Shown here: one piece after another, positions 16,706-25,671 of the stretch
Position numbering within the stretch: position 1 is the stretch's first letter
Layout: every line of letters begins with the position of its first letter
Assembly: GCF_003469185.1 (NCBI RefSeq)
Contig: NZ_QSIL01000007.1
Span: 73,297 to 137,296, forward strand
Source: Collinsella sp. AM34-10
GTDB taxonomy: Bacteria > Actinomycetota > Coriobacteriia > Coriobacteriales > Coriobacteriaceae
DNA length: 64,000 nt
Direction: 5' to 3'
Notes under the pieces: generated by a model
The model's database searches: none
What the model was told of the DNA's origin: nothing
What the model saw: only the letters and a program-made list of their open reading frames with translations
Position numbers and translations under genes: made by a program

Positions 16706-18010
16706 ATGCAGACGATCTACCAGAAGATGGAAACCACCGAACTCGATGCCGCCATCGAGGCGCTCAAAGCCGAGGTCGCCGAGGTCAAGGCCAAGGGCCT
16801 GGCGCTCGACATGGCCCGCGGCAAGCCGTCGCCCTCCCAGGTGGACATCTCTCGACCCATGCTCGATATCCTCAATGCCGATGCCGATCTGCACGACGGC
16901 AACGTCGACTGCTCAAACTACGGTTGCTTTGAGGGCATTCCCTCGGCGCGCAAGCTGGCGGGGGAGTTCCTGGGTTGCCCTGCCGAGCAGACGCTCGTAC
17001 TGGGTTCGTCGAGCCTTCTGATCGAGCACGATATCGCCGGCATGTTTTGGCGCTGCGGTTCGTGCGGCAGCGAGCCTTGGGAGGCTTACGAGGCCGCGCA
17101 CGACGGCAAGAAAGTCAAGTTCCTGTGCCCTGTTCCCGGCTACGACCGTCACTTTGGCATCACCGCCGACCTGGGTATCGAGAACGTCCCCGTCGCGATG
17201 ACCGACAACGGCCCCGACATGGACGAGATCGAGCGCCTCGTTGCCGCCGACGATTCCATCAAGGGTATCTGGTGCGTGCCCAAGTATTCCAACCCCACGG
17301 GTATCACCTTTAGCGAGGACACTGTGCGCCGCCTGGTCGAGATGCCCACGGCCGCGCCCGATTTCCGCATCTTCTGGGACAACGCCTACTGCGTGCACGA
17401 CCTGTACGACGAGACCGACGAGCTCGCAAACATCTTTGACCTCGCTCGCGCGGCGGGCACCGAGGACCGCGTGGTGGCCTTTGCCTCGACGTCCAAGATC
17501 ACCTTCCCGGGCGCCGGCATCGGCTTTATCGGTGCGAGCCCCGCGGTTATCGCGGAGTTCTCCAAGCGCCTGAAGGCCGGCCTTATCAGCGCCGACAAGC
17601 TCAACCAGCTGCGTCACGTGCGTTTCCTTCCCACCATCGAGGCGGTCAAGGAGCATATGAAAAAGCATGCCGAGTTCTTGCGCCCGCGCTTTGAGGCCGT
17701 CGAGCGCAAGCTCACCGAGGGTTTGGGCGACACGGGCTGCGCCACTTGGACGCATCCCCGCGGCGGCTACTTTGTGAGCTTTGATGGTCCCGAGGGCTCG
17801 GCCCAAAAGGTCGCAGCGCTTTGTGCCGACCTGGGCGTCAAGCTCACGCCGGCTGGTGCTACCTGGCCTTATGGCAAGGATCCGCGCGACACCAACATCC
17901 GCATCGCGCCGAGCTATCCCACGGTCGAGGACCTGGAGGCAGCACTCGACGTACTGGTGCTGGCCGTCAAGCTCGTCGCTGCCGAGCTCGTTCGTGCCGA
18001 GCGCGCCTAA
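16706..18010 (+). CDS. PLP-dependent aminotransferase, class I subgroup Ic (aspartate-type)
   Basis: Fold-type I PLP enzyme of 434 residues, resembling the bacterial group annotated as putative aspartate aminotransferase (Asp_aminotransf family). Visible elements: LDMARGKPSPSQ near the N-terminus, VPKYSNPTGITFS, DNAYCVHDLY and the PLP-lysine segment STSKITFPGAGIGF near residue 262, plus a C-terminal NIRIAPSYP with the carboxylate-binding Arg. The ATG at 16706 follows GAAAGG. It appears monocistronic. Amino-acid preference cannot be fixed from sequence. Confidence 0.88.
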   Translation: MQTIYQKMETTELDAAIEALKAEVAEVKAKGLALDMARGKPSPSQVDISRPMLDILNADADLHDGNVDCSNYGCFEGIPSARKLAGEFLGCPAEQTLVLGSSSLLIEHDIAGMFWRCGSCGSEPWEAYEAAHDGKKVKFLCPVPGYDRHFGITADLGIENVPVAMTDNGPDMDEIERLVAADDSIKGIWCVPKYSNPTGITFSEDTVRRLVEMPTAAPDFRIFWDNAYCVHDLYDETDELANIFDLARAAGTEDRVVAFASTSKITFPGAGIGFIGASPAVIAEFSKRLKAGLISADKLNQLRHVRFLPTIEAVKEHMKKHAEFLRPRFEAVERKLTEGLGDTGCATWTHPRGGYFVSFDGPEGSAQKVAALCADLGVKLTPAGATWPYGKDPRDTNIRIAPSYPTVEDLEAALDVLVLAVKLVAAELVRAERA

Positions 18011-18076
18011 CGCCTAGGGCCCCGCAAGTCCGCGCCCAGTACTATCCGCATTTTCGATACGTAAAGGAGCGTATAC

Positions 18077-18391
18077 ATGGATTTGGGTATTTCCACCAAC
18101 CCCACACCGGAGATCTACACCATTAAGGTAACCGGCGAGATCGATATCTCTAACGCCGATAGCCTGCGCAATGCCATTGACCTGGCGCTCGAGCAGCCCA
18201 CTGAGGCCGTTGAGCTCGATTTTGCCCAGGTGAGCTACATCGATTCGACGGGCATTGGCGTGCTCGTGGGCGCCGCGCACCACGCGGTCGACCACGGTAA
18301 GCGCTTTAGCTGCACTAATGTGCAGCCCCAGGTGATGCGCGTGGTTCAGCTGCTGGGCGTCGACCAGGAGATTTCGATCACGGCGGCATAA
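18077..18391 (+). CDS. STAS-domain anti-sigma factor antagonist
   Basis: Single STAS domain of 104 residues like SpoIIAA/RsbV. In that family a phosphorylatable Ser in the DSTGIG motif controls binding to an RsbW-type kinase; here SYIDSTGIGVLV is at about residues 53-64. The usual partners (anti-sigma kinase, sigma-B-like factor, PP2C phosphatase) are absent from the neighbourhood, so this is an orphan antagonist whose partner must be elsewhere. ATG with AAAGGAG upstream. Confidence 0.92.
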   Translation: MDLGISTNPTPEIYTIKVTGEIDISNADSLRNAIDLALEQPTEAVELDFAQVSYIDSTGIGVLVGAAHHAVDHGKRFSCTNVQPQVMRVVQLLGVDQEISITAA

Positions 18392-18544
18392 TCTTTGCCC
18401 CCAAAAGGGCGTGCCGTTTGGCATATGTTTGTGATGCGCTCGGACGTTTTGGCGTCCGGGCGCTATACTTGACCGAATGAATAGACGAGTTCCGGCCGAA
18501 TGGCGCGGTGCGGGCTCGACTCACATCGAGCCTTGGAGGTATGT

Positions 18545-19132
18545 GTGTTTGGTATTGGAGAGGGTGAGCTCGCGATCATCGTGGTCTTCGGCTTTTTGCT
18601 GTTTGGCCCGGATAAGCTCCCGCAGATGGGCCGCACGATCGGCCGTGCCATCCGTCAGTTCCGCGAGACGCAGGAAAAGATGACGGCCGTTGTTCAGTCC
18701 GAGATCATCGATCCGGTAAGCGAGGCCGCGTCGGCTCCGGTCAAGCCCAAGAAGGCTGTCGTCGATGACGATTCCGATGCGGACGAGGATGCCGCCGGGA
18801 CGGCTGCACCCGCAAAGAAGGAGACCTTTGCCGAGCGCCGTGCCCGCCTTGCCGCCGAGAAGGCTGCGAGCGAGGGTGCCACCGAGGGCGAAGGCGCTGC
18901 TGATGAGGCCGAGAGCGCCGAGCCCGCCAAGGCCGAGCCTGCTGCTGCCGCCGTCGAACCCGAGCCAGCTGCAGAGCCGGAGCCCAAGCCCGAGCCGGCA
19001 GAGCCCACGACGGCTGACCTCTACGCCCGTCGTCCCCGTAAGCGCAAGGCCGTCGTCGACCAGCTCGCTCGCGAGCTCGAGGCCGAGGACGACGCTGCTG
19101 CCGCCGACGCCCCGAAGGGAGGTGATGAGTAA
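18545..19132 (+). CDS. tatA: Sec-independent translocase TatA/TatB-type subunit
   Basis: One N-terminal membrane helix (FGIGEGELAIIVVFGFLLFG), the conserved FGPDKLPQMGR hinge and an amphipathic helix, followed by a long Ala/Glu/Pro-rich tail of about 130 residues. The GTG start at 18545 is chosen because VFGIGEGEL is the family N-terminus and GGAGG lies 5 bases upstream. With 195 residues it is longer than TatA and nearer TatB in size, but only one TatA/B gene is present here. Its stop overlaps the tatC start by one base, so translation is probably coupled. Confidence 0.9.
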   Translation: MFGIGEGELAIIVVFGFLLFGPDKLPQMGRTIGRAIRQFRETQEKMTAVVQSEIIDPVSEAASAPVKPKKAVVDDDSDADEDAAGTAAPAKKETFAERRARLAAEKAASEGATEGEGAADEAESAEPAKAEPAAAAVEPEPAAEPEPKPEPAEPTTADLYARRPRKRKAVVDQLARELEAEDDAAAADAPKGGDE

Positions 19133-19926
19133 TGCCTATCGGACCTGCGCGAATGCCGCTTTTCGATCACCTGGGGGAACTCCGTCGCCGCCTGACCATC
19201 GTGGTCGTGTCGGTGTTTGCCGCCGCTATCGTGCTGTATTTCGCCACGCCTGTAGTGCTCGACATCCTGGAAGATCCCATCCGCTCCTTTGTGCCGGACG
19301 GTAAGTTCTACATCACTACCACGCTCGGCGGCTTTGGCTTGCGCTTCTCGCTGGCCATCAAGATGGCCGTGGTCATGTGCACGCCCATGATCATCTGGCA
19401 GATTCTGGCGTTTTTCCTGCCGGCGCTTCGCCCCAACGAGCGCAAGTGGGTCGTGCCCACGGTGCTCGCCTCGACGGTGTTGTTCTTCCTGGGCGCCATT
19501 TTCTGCTATTTCATCATCATTCCTGCGGGCTTTGAGTGGCTCATCGGCGAGACCTCGGCCGTCGCTACGGCGCTGCCCGATCTGGAGAACTACGTCAACA
19601 TGGAGCTGCTCTTTATGATTGGCTTTGGCGTGGCGTTTGAGCTGCCGCTCATCATCTTCTACCTGTCCGTCTTCCACATCGTGTCCTACGCGGCCTTCCG
19701 CAGTGCCTGGCGTTATGTATACGTTGGCCTGCTGGTGGGCTCGGCTGTGATTACGCCCGACGGCTCGCCCGTTACGCTGGGGCTCATGTATGGCGCCCTG
19801 CTCTCGCTCTACGAGATTTCGCTCGCCATCGCTCGCGTGGTCATTACCGCGCGCGAGGGCAAGGAGGGCTTGTTTGTGAGCCGTCTGGACCTGTTTTCGG
19901 ACGACGAAGAGGACGACGAGGAGTAA
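19132..19926 (+). CDS. tatC: Sec-independent protein translocase TatC
   Basis: Polytopic membrane receptor for twin-arginine signal peptides. It has the N-terminal signature MPLFDHLGELRRRL and six hydrophobic segments including FLGAIFCYFIIIPAGFEWL and the FELPLIIFYLS segment; 264 residues is standard. The tail is very acidic (DDEEDDEE). It overlaps tatA by one base and is followed within 10 bp by hypA, so tatA, tatC and hypA look like one transcript, linking export of folded metalloenzymes with nickel insertion. Confidence 0.97.
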   Translation: MPIGPARMPLFDHLGELRRRLTIVVVSVFAAAIVLYFATPVVLDILEDPIRSFVPDGKFYITTTLGGFGLRFSLAIKMAVVMCTPMIIWQILAFFLPALRPNERKWVVPTVLASTVLFFLGAIFCYFIIIPAGFEWLIGETSAVATALPDLENYVNMELLFMIGFGVAFELPLIIFYLSVFHIVSYAAFRSAWRYVYVGLLVGSAVITPDGSPVTLGLMYGALLSLYEISLAIARVVITAREGKEGLFVSRLDLFSDDEEDDEE

Positions 19927-19932
19927 ATCGGT

Positions 19933-20289
19933 ATGCACGAGGTTGGCATTGTCAACGGCATACTCGATACAGTGATTCGCGCGGCGCGTGGGGCGGGGGC
20001 CTCGCGCGCCGTTTTGGTAACGCTGCGTATCGGGGATATGACCGAGGTCGTGCGCGAGGCGCTCGACTTTGCCTGGGAGACGTTTCGCGACGAGGACCCG
20101 CTCACGCGCGGCTGCGAGCTTGCCGTGGAGGAGGTCCATCCACAAAGCGAGTGCCAGGACTGCGGTGAGGTCTTCGATCACGACCGTTTCCATTGCCGCT
20201 GCCCTCAATGTGGCGGCGCCAACGTGCGCCTGCTGCACGGCAGCGAGCTCGACATCGCCAGTATCGAAATCGAAACCCCCGACGATTAG
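19933..20289 (+). CDS. hypA: Hydrogenase nickel-incorporation protein HypA
   Basis: Nickel metallochaperone of 118 residues. The N-terminal MHEVGIV contains the invariant His2 and Glu3 used in nickel binding, and the C-terminal zinc site is formed by CQDCGEVF followed by CRCPQCGG. It works with HypB to load nickel into [NiFe] hydrogenase. It follows tatC by 6 bp and precedes hypB by about 55 bp. No hydrogenase structural genes lie in the window. Confidence 0.95.
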   Translation: MHEVGIVNGILDTVIRAARGAGASRAVLVTLRIGDMTEVVREALDFAWETFRDEDPLTRGCELAVEEVHPQSECQDCGEVFDHDRFHCRCPQCGGANVRLLHGSELDIASIEIETPDD

Positions 20290-20344
20290 CCCGCTAGCCA
20301 TCTGGTGATGGGGTATAAAGGGGCCAAATTAAGGAGCGCTAAGT

Positions 20345-21028
20345 ATGGCTGAGAAAACGATTGATATCGCGTCGCCGATTCTGTCGCGCAACGAGCGCCT
20401 GGCAGATCAACTGCGCAAGCGTTTTGAACAGACAAACACCTATGTGATCAATGTGCTGTCGAGCCCCGGCTCGGGTAAGACAACAACGATTCTGGGCACC
20501 AACGAGCGCCTGCGCGACAAGGCCGGCTTGCGCTGCGCCGTCATCGAAGGCGATATCGCCTCGGACGTCGACGCCATCACCATGAAGGAAGCCGGCATGC
20601 CTGCCATCCAGATCAACACGGGCGGCCTGTGCCACCTCGAGGGCAACATGATCATGGAGGCCGTTGACGCGTTCGACCAGGCCGTGGGTCTGGAAAACAT
20701 CGACGTCATCTTTATCGAAAACGTGGGTAACCTGGTCTGCCCAGTCGACTTTGACCTGGGCGAAAACCTGTCCATCATGATTCTCTCGGTGCCCGAGGGC
20801 GACGACAAGCCCATCAAGTACCCGGGCATCTTTCAGCACGCCGGCGCGCAGCTGCTCAACAAGGTCGATGTGGCCCCGGCTTTCGATTTTGACATGGATA
20901 GGTATACTAAGACACTCGATGACCTCAATCCGCAGGCGCCGCGGTTTGCCGTGAGCGCGCGCAAGGGCGAGGGCATGGATGCCTGGTGCGATTGGCTCAT
21001 CGGGCAGATTGAGCAAGCAAGGGCGTAA
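20345..21028 (+). CDS. hypB: Hydrogenase maturation GTPase HypB
   Basis: SIMIBI-class GTPase of 227 residues that drives nickel transfer. P-loop VLSSPGSGKTTT near residue 40, the metal-site segment GGLCHLEGNM (Cys-His pair) near 98, and the NKVD-like guanine motif NKVDVAP. The His-rich N-terminal nickel store found in some HypB proteins is absent. The start has AAGGAG upstream, and a TATAAA in the gap after hypA could be an additional promoter. Confidence 0.95.
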   Translation: MAEKTIDIASPILSRNERLADQLRKRFEQTNTYVINVLSSPGSGKTTTILGTNERLRDKAGLRCAVIEGDIASDVDAITMKEAGMPAIQINTGGLCHLEGNMIMEAVDAFDQAVGLENIDVIFIENVGNLVCPVDFDLGENLSIMILSVPEGDDKPIKYPGIFQHAGAQLLNKVDVAPAFDFDMDRYTKTLDDLNPQAPRFAVSARKGEGMDAWCDWLIGQIEQARA

Positions 21029-21082
21029 GTCGGCCGCCATACGGGCGGGCGTAGCCGCAGAGATACGAGATAGGAGCCTCTT

Positions 21083-23647
21083 TTGAAGCTCATCATCGCC
21101 GAGAAAAACGACGCCGCGCGTCAGATTGCCGAGCGTCTGTCCACGGGCAAGCCCAAAAAGGACAAGGTGTACAACACCGCCATCTACCGTTTTGAGTGGA
21201 AGGGCGAGGAGTGCGTGACGATCGGTCTTGCCGGTCACATCCTTGCGCCCGATTTTTGCGACAGCGTGCTGTTCGATAAAAAGCTGGGCTGGTATTCGGT
21301 CACCGAGGACGGCGAGATGCTGCCGGCCGACATACCCGATGGCCTGGCGCGTCCGCCCTACGACACCAAGCGCAAGCCGTTTCTTGCCGATGGCATCTCA
21401 ATCAAGGGCTGGAAACTCGAGAGCCTGCCTTACCTCACCTGGGCGCCCGTCATTAAGCTACCGGCCGAGAAGGAACTCATTCGTTCGCTCAAGAACCTCG
21501 CCAAGAAGTCCGACAGTGTCATCATCGCCACGGACTTCGATCGCGAGGGCGAGCTGATCGGTTCGGACGCCCTCAACAAGGTGCGCGAGGTTGCGCCCGA
21601 CCTGCCGGTCGCCCGCGCCCAGTATTCTTCGTTTACCAAGGCCGAGATCACGCAGGCCTTCGATAATCTCGTCTCGCTCGACCAGAATCTGGCCGACGCC
21701 GGCGAGAGCCGCCAGCACATCGACCTCATTTGGGGTGCGGTGCTCACGCGCTACCTAACGCTCGCCAAGTTTGGCGGTTTTGGCAACGTGCGTTCCGCCG
21801 GCCGCGTGCAGACGCCGACGCTTGCCCTGGTGGTCGAGCGCGAGCGCGAGCGCATGGCGTTTGTGCCCGAGGATTATTGGCAGATTCGCGGCATGGGCGC
21901 CGCGCAGGGCGCAGCCGAGGACGATCGCTTTAAGATCGCGCACAAGACGGCGCGCTTTACCGACAAGGATGCTGCTGAGGCGGCGTACGGCCACGTTGAC
22001 GGCGTTGCGACGGCAACCGTCGCCGCGGTGACCAAGCGTTCGCGCAAGCAGCAGCCACCCACGCCGTTTGCGACCACCTCGCTGCAGGCTGCCGCCGCGG
22101 CCGAGGGCATCTCGCCTGCGCGCACCATGCGCATCGCCGAGTCCCTCTACATGGCCGGCCTCATCAGCTACCCGCGTGTCGACAACACCGTGTACCCCGC
22201 GACGCTCGATCTGGGCGCCGTGGTGAGCGACCTGGCAAAGATCAACCCGGCGCTGGCGCCCGTGTGCAAAAAGGTGCTCGCCGGTCCCATGAAGCCCACG
22301 CGCGGCAAGGTCGAGACCACCGACCACCCGCCGATCTATCCTACGGGCGAGGGCGACCCGTCCGCGCTCGATGGCGGCCAGCGCAAGCTCTACGACCTCA
22401 TCGCCCGCCGCTTCCTGGCGACGCTCATGGGGCCTGCGACCATCGAGAACACCAAGCTCGAGCTCGATGTGAACGGCGAGCCGTTCGTGGCTTCGGGCGA
22501 TGTGCTCGTGACCCCCGGTTTCCGCGAGGCATACCCGTACGGTCTCAAGCGCGACGAGCAGATGCCGCCGCTGGAGCAGGGCGATACGGTCGACGTGTTC
22601 GACATTAAGCTCGAGGCCAAGCAGACCGAGCCGCCCGCGCGCTACAGCCAGGGCAAGCTCGTGCAGGAGATGGAAAAGCGCGGCCTGGGCACCAAGTCCA
22701 CGCGCGCGAGCATCATCGAGCGCCTGTACGCCGTGCGCTATCTCAAAAACGATCCCGTGGAGCCGAGCCAGCTGGGTATCGCCATCATCGATGCGCTGTC
22801 GCGGTTTGCCCCGCGCATCACGAGCCCCGATATGACCAGCGAGCTCGACGGCGACATGACCCGCGTGGAGCGCGGCGAGGACACCGAAGAGCATGTCGTG
22901 ACGCACTCGCGCGCGCTGCTGGCCGGCGTGCTCGACGAGCTGCTCAAGCATACGCAGGAGCTGGGCGACGCCATCAGCGACGCCGTCACGGCCGATGCGC
23001 GCGTGGGCGCCTGCCCCAAGTGCGGCAAGGATTTGGTTATGAAGACGAGTGCCAAGACCCGTGGCAGCTTTATCGGCTGCATGGGATGGCCCGACTGCGA
23101 CGTGACCTATCCGGTGCCGAGTGGCGTCAAGGTAAGCCCGCTCGAGGGCGAGGCCGCCGTGTGCCCCGAGTGCGGTGCGCCGCGCATTAAGTGCCAGCCG
23201 TTCCGCCAGAAGGCCTTCGAGATCTGCGTGAACCCCACGTGCCCCACCAACTACGAGCCCGACCTTAAGGTGGGTGAGTGCAAGGTGTGTGCCGAGGCCG
23301 GACGCCATGGCGACCTGATCGCACACAAGAGCGAGAAGAGCGGCAAGCGCTTTATCCGCTGCACCAACTATGACGATTGCGGCGTGAGCTATCCGCTGCC
23401 GGCGCGTGGAAAACTCGAGGCGACGGGCGAGACCTGTCCCGAGTGCGGCGCCCCCATCGTGGTGGTCAACACGGCGCGCGGTCCGTGGCGTATCTGCGTC
23501 AACATGGACTGCCCGACCAAGGAGAAGAAGCCCGCCCGCGGCCGCAAGACTGCGACCAAGGCGAGCACGGCGAAGAAAACCACGGCAGCAAAGAAGACTT
23601 CGACCGCCAAGAAGTCGACTGCCAAGAAGGCTGCCGCCGACAAGTAA
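21083..23647 (+). CDS. topA: Type IA DNA topoisomerase with C-terminal zinc ribbons
   Basis: Relaxes negatively supercoiled DNA by single-strand passage. Toprim domain at the N-terminus (LIIAEKNDAARQIAERL and the acidic TDFDREGELIG near residue 150), the RSAGRVQTPTL element, and the catalytic tyrosine in GLISYPRVDNTVYP near residue 365. Several Cys-rich zinc ribbons follow (CPKCGK, CPECGAPR, CKVCAEAG, CPECGAPI), then a Lys/Ala/Thr repeat tail of about 45 residues. The active-site motif is closer to archaeal-type topoisomerases than to E. coli TopA. The TTG start at 21083 follows TAGGAG. 854 residues. Confidence 0.9.
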   Translation: MKLIIAEKNDAARQIAERLSTGKPKKDKVYNTAIYRFEWKGEECVTIGLAGHILAPDFCDSVLFDKKLGWYSVTEDGEMLPADIPDGLARPPYDTKRKPFLADGISIKGWKLESLPYLTWAPVIKLPAEKELIRSLKNLAKKSDSVIIATDFDREGELIGSDALNKVREVAPDLPVARAQYSSFTKAEITQAFDNLVSLDQNLADAGESRQHIDLIWGAVLTRYLTLAKFGGFGNVRSAGRVQTPTLALVVERERERMAFVPEDYWQIRGMGAAQGAAEDDRFKIAHKTARFTDKDAAEAAYGHVDGVATATVAAVTKRSRKQQPPTPFATTSLQAAAAAEGISPARTMRIAESLYMAGLISYPRVDNTVYPATLDLGAVVSDLAKINPALAPVCKKVLAGPMKPTRGKVETTDHPPIYPTGEGDPSALDGGQRKLYDLIARRFLATLMGPATIENTKLELDVNGEPFVASGDVLVTPGFREAYPYGLKRDEQMPPLEQGDTVDVFDIKLEAKQTEPPARYSQGKLVQEMEKRGLGTKSTRASIIERLYAVRYLKNDPVEPSQLGIAIIDALSRFAPRITSPDMTSELDGDMTRVERGEDTEEHVVTHSRALLAGVLDELLKHTQELGDAISDAVTADARVGACPKCGKDLVMKTSAKTRGSFIGCMGWPDCDVTYPVPSGVKVSPLEGEAAVCPECGAPRIKCQPFRQKAFEICVNPTCPTNYEPDLKVGECKVCAEAGRHGDLIAHKSEKSGKRFIRCTNYDDCGVSYPLPARGKLEATGETCPECGAPIVVVNTARGPWRICVNMDCPTKEKKPARGRKTATKASTAKKTTAAKKTSTAKKSTAKKAAADK

Positions 23648-23669
23648 CGGCGCAGTCGAAACATTGCCC

Positions 23670-23709
23670 AAAAAACGAGCGAGGGTCCCATGATCCTCGC
23701 TCGTTTTTT
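23670..23709 (+). terminator. Terminator after topA
   Basis: Perfect 15-base arms (23670-23684 with 23695-23709) starting with six A and ending with six T; usable in both directions. Confidence 0.92.
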
Positions 23710-23711
23710 GA

Positions 23712-23770
23712 CCGGCAGTTAGGGACATTCCTTTTTCTGCCGGCAGTTTAGGAACGTCCCTAACTGCCGG
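23712..23770. repeat. Inverted intergenic repeat, copy 1
   Basis: 21-base arms (23712-23732 and 23750-23770) are inverted copies with one mismatch; the apex again contains CTGCCGGCAG. The same module recurs at 24834-24887, on the other side of the zinc-ribbon gene. Confidence 0.8.
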
Positions 23771-23788
23771 CTCGGAAACGACAAGGCG

Positions 23789-24772
23789 TTAGTTCACTTC
23801 GACGGGTTTGGCGCCGGGATAGCGCTCCTCAAAGTCTAGGCGGTACTTATTGTCATTGGTGCCCGCCACGTTGTCGCGCGACAGCGGCGCCACGATCTCG
23901 TTCTTATGGTCCGCGGGCTTTGCGTACTTTAAGCTGATCTCCCAGGCATCGCAGATCGCATCGATGCGGTGATCCAGGTCGTCGTACAGAGCAATGATGT
24001 CCTTCCACGAACTGTAGTTCTTAGAGCTTGTGGGGACGTCCAGGTCCTCGACGATATCGTAGTACTGCTCGATGGTGTCTTCCGTGCGCTCGGCGACGTC
24101 GGCGAGATTTTGACGGGCGGTACGGTCCTCTTCCAGATAACCGCCATTGAACGCCTCTGCGCAGGCACGGACCTGGTTATCGAGATCTTCGAGCAGGTCG
24201 TAGTATTCGCTCAGGCGACGGTAGAGGTTTTGCTCGGAGAGGGTCGCCTGGCTGCCATCCTCGTCATCATCGTCGTCATCGTCAAAAAGGCTATTGGGGT
24301 CGTCGAGAGGCTTGAGGTCATCATCGTCAACATCATGGTGCAGCTTAGTAATCTCGGCAGTCGTTTGCGTGGCGGCGTTGTCGAAAGGCTTGATCACAAA
24401 AAAGATGACCAAGGCGATGATAATTGCCACGAGCACAACGATAACGGCGATAAGCGCCTTGGTGCTGCTCTTTTTGGCGGCGGGGGCCTGCGGTGAATCA
24501 GGCGCGTACGTAGATGCCGGTTGCTGTTGGGGCGGGGTGTCCGCGACGGGTATGCGCTGCGTCGTTTCGACCGCTGCGGGGCTGGCGGCGGGGTCGGGGC
24601 GATAGGCGAGGGGGTCGTCCGGCTTAGCTTGCGGCGTATCGAGGAAGCCGGTCTGCTCAAACGCGGGTTGGCCATTGCTTGCGGTTGTCTGCTCAACGGG
24701 TGCACCGCATGAGGTGCAGAACTTGGCATCATCTGCAAGAAGTTTGCCGCACGAGGCGCAATACCGAGACAT
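23789..24772 (-). CDS. Zinc-ribbon, single-pass membrane protein of unknown function
   Basis: 327 residues. N-terminal zinc ribbon with two CxxC pairs (YCASCGKLL and FCTSCGAPV), a Pro/Ala/Gln-rich linker, one membrane helix (about residues 108-132, LIAVIVVLVAIIIALVIFFV), then an Asp-rich stretch (FDDDDDDDED) and a helical outer domain. This resembles the zinc-ribbon plus membrane-anchor architecture common in Actinobacteria and Firmicutes, whose roles are mostly unknown. The ATG at 24772 follows AAAGGAG. It is flanked on both sides by copies of the same intergenic repeat. Confidence 0.8.
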   Translation of the reverse strand: MSRYCASCGKLLADDAKFCTSCGAPVEQTTASNGQPAFEQTGFLDTPQAKPDDPLAYRPDPAASPAAVETTQRIPVADTPPQQQPASTYAPDSPQAPAAKKSSTKALIAVIVVLVAIIIALVIFFVIKPFDNAATQTTAEITKLHHDVDDDDLKPLDDPNSLFDDDDDDDEDGSQATLSEQNLYRRLSEYYDLLEDLDNQVRACAEAFNGGYLEEDRTARQNLADVAERTEDTIEQYYDIVEDLDVPTSSKNYSSWKDIIALYDDLDHRIDAICDAWEISLKYAKPADHKNEIVAPLSRDNVAGTNDNKYRLDFEERYPGAKPVEVN

Positions 24773-24833
24773 TGCCACTCCTTTCGCCACATTTCAAATC
24801 AATACGACGATTATACCCAGCGCTCAAAAAAGT

Positions 24834-24887
24834 CGGCAGCTAGGGACGTTCCTTTTCTGCCGGCACTTTAGGAACGTCCCCAATGAC
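24834..24887. repeat. Inverted intergenic repeat, copy 2
   Basis: CGGCAGCTAGGGACGTTCCT (24834-24853), then CTGCCGGCA, then a segment matching copy 1 at AGGAACGTCCC. Its right end (AACGTCCCCAATGAC) also appears inverted after nhaA at 16272-16291. Confidence 0.7.
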
Positions 24888-24905
24888 CCAATGACTAGGT
24901 CCGAT

Positions 24906-24934
24906 TTGGGGTGCGCCTGCCCCTGGGGTATCAT
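24906..24934 (+). promoter_or_regulatory. Probable promoter of the tmk-holB-ricT operon
   Basis: TTGGGG (24906-24911), 17-bp gap, TATCAT (24929-24934), about 50 bp before the tmk start. Confidence 0.5.
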
Positions 24935-24986
24935 GGCTTGGTTGATATATCTGCATTTACGCGCCTTGTAGGAAGGGGCTGCGCCC

Positions 24987-25670
24987 ATGGCTTTTGAGCC
25001 CGCTCAACATAGCTTTATCACGCTCGAGGGCGTCGATGGTGCCGGCAAGTCCACGCAGGCGCGCCTGCTCGCCCGTGCGCTCGAACTTGCTGGCTACCAG
25101 GTTGTGAGCCTGCGCGAGCCGGGTGGCACTGCCATCAGCGAAAAGATCCGTGCTCTGCTGCTCGATCCCGCCAACACGGCGATGGGAGACACCTGCGAGT
25201 TGCTGCTCTACGAGGCGGCGCGCGCTCAGTTGGTGCACGAGGTCATAGCTCCCGCCCTCGCGGCCGGCAAGGTGGTCCTGTGCGACCGCTTCTACGATTC
25301 CACGACCTGCTACCAGGCATTTGCCGACGGCCTCGATCGCCAGATAGTGTGCGATGCCAATAACCTGGCCGTCGCGGGAACACACCCGGCGCTCACGCTC
25401 GTCTACCACATCACGCCCGAGCAGGCGGCGCTACGCATGGCAGCCCGTGGCGCGGCAGATCGCATGGAGGCAAAAGGCATGACATTCCAGGAGCGTGTTT
25501 ACCAGGGATTTTGCGCCATTGCTGCCGAGGAGCCAAACCGCGTAAAGCTCATCGACGCCACTGCGACCGTCGAGGAAGTCTTCGAGAAGACGGTCGAGCA
25601 GATTCGCGCGTACGGTCTCGTCATTTCGCAAGATGCTGTCGTCGCCGCGCTTGCCAAGGAGGCCGAGTAA
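24987..25670 (+). CDS. tmk: Thymidylate kinase
   Basis: Phosphorylates dTMP to dTDP. P-loop LEGVDGAGKSTQ near residue 13, the REPGGT motif near residue 44, DRFYDSTTCYQ (DR motif, substrate binding) and the lid segment RMAARGAADRME. Length 227. Some Tmk proteins of this group end earlier; here about 20 extra residues form a C-terminal helix. It is the first gene of a tight operon: the holB start lies one base after its stop codon. Confidence 0.95.
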   Translation: MAFEPAQHSFITLEGVDGAGKSTQARLLARALELAGYQVVSLREPGGTAISEKIRALLLDPANTAMGDTCELLLYEAARAQLVHEVIAPALAAGKVVLCDRFYDSTTCYQAFADGLDRQIVCDANNLAVAGTHPALTLVYHITPEQAALRMAARGAADRMEAKGMTFQERVYQGFCAIAAEEPNRVKLIDATATVEEVFEKTVEQIRAYGLVISQDAVVAALAKEAE

Positions 25671-25671
25671 C

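Noticed and set aside
21755..23728. 657-residue minus-strand open frame across topA
   Set aside because: Antisense to the topoisomerase; no independent ribosome site or domain.
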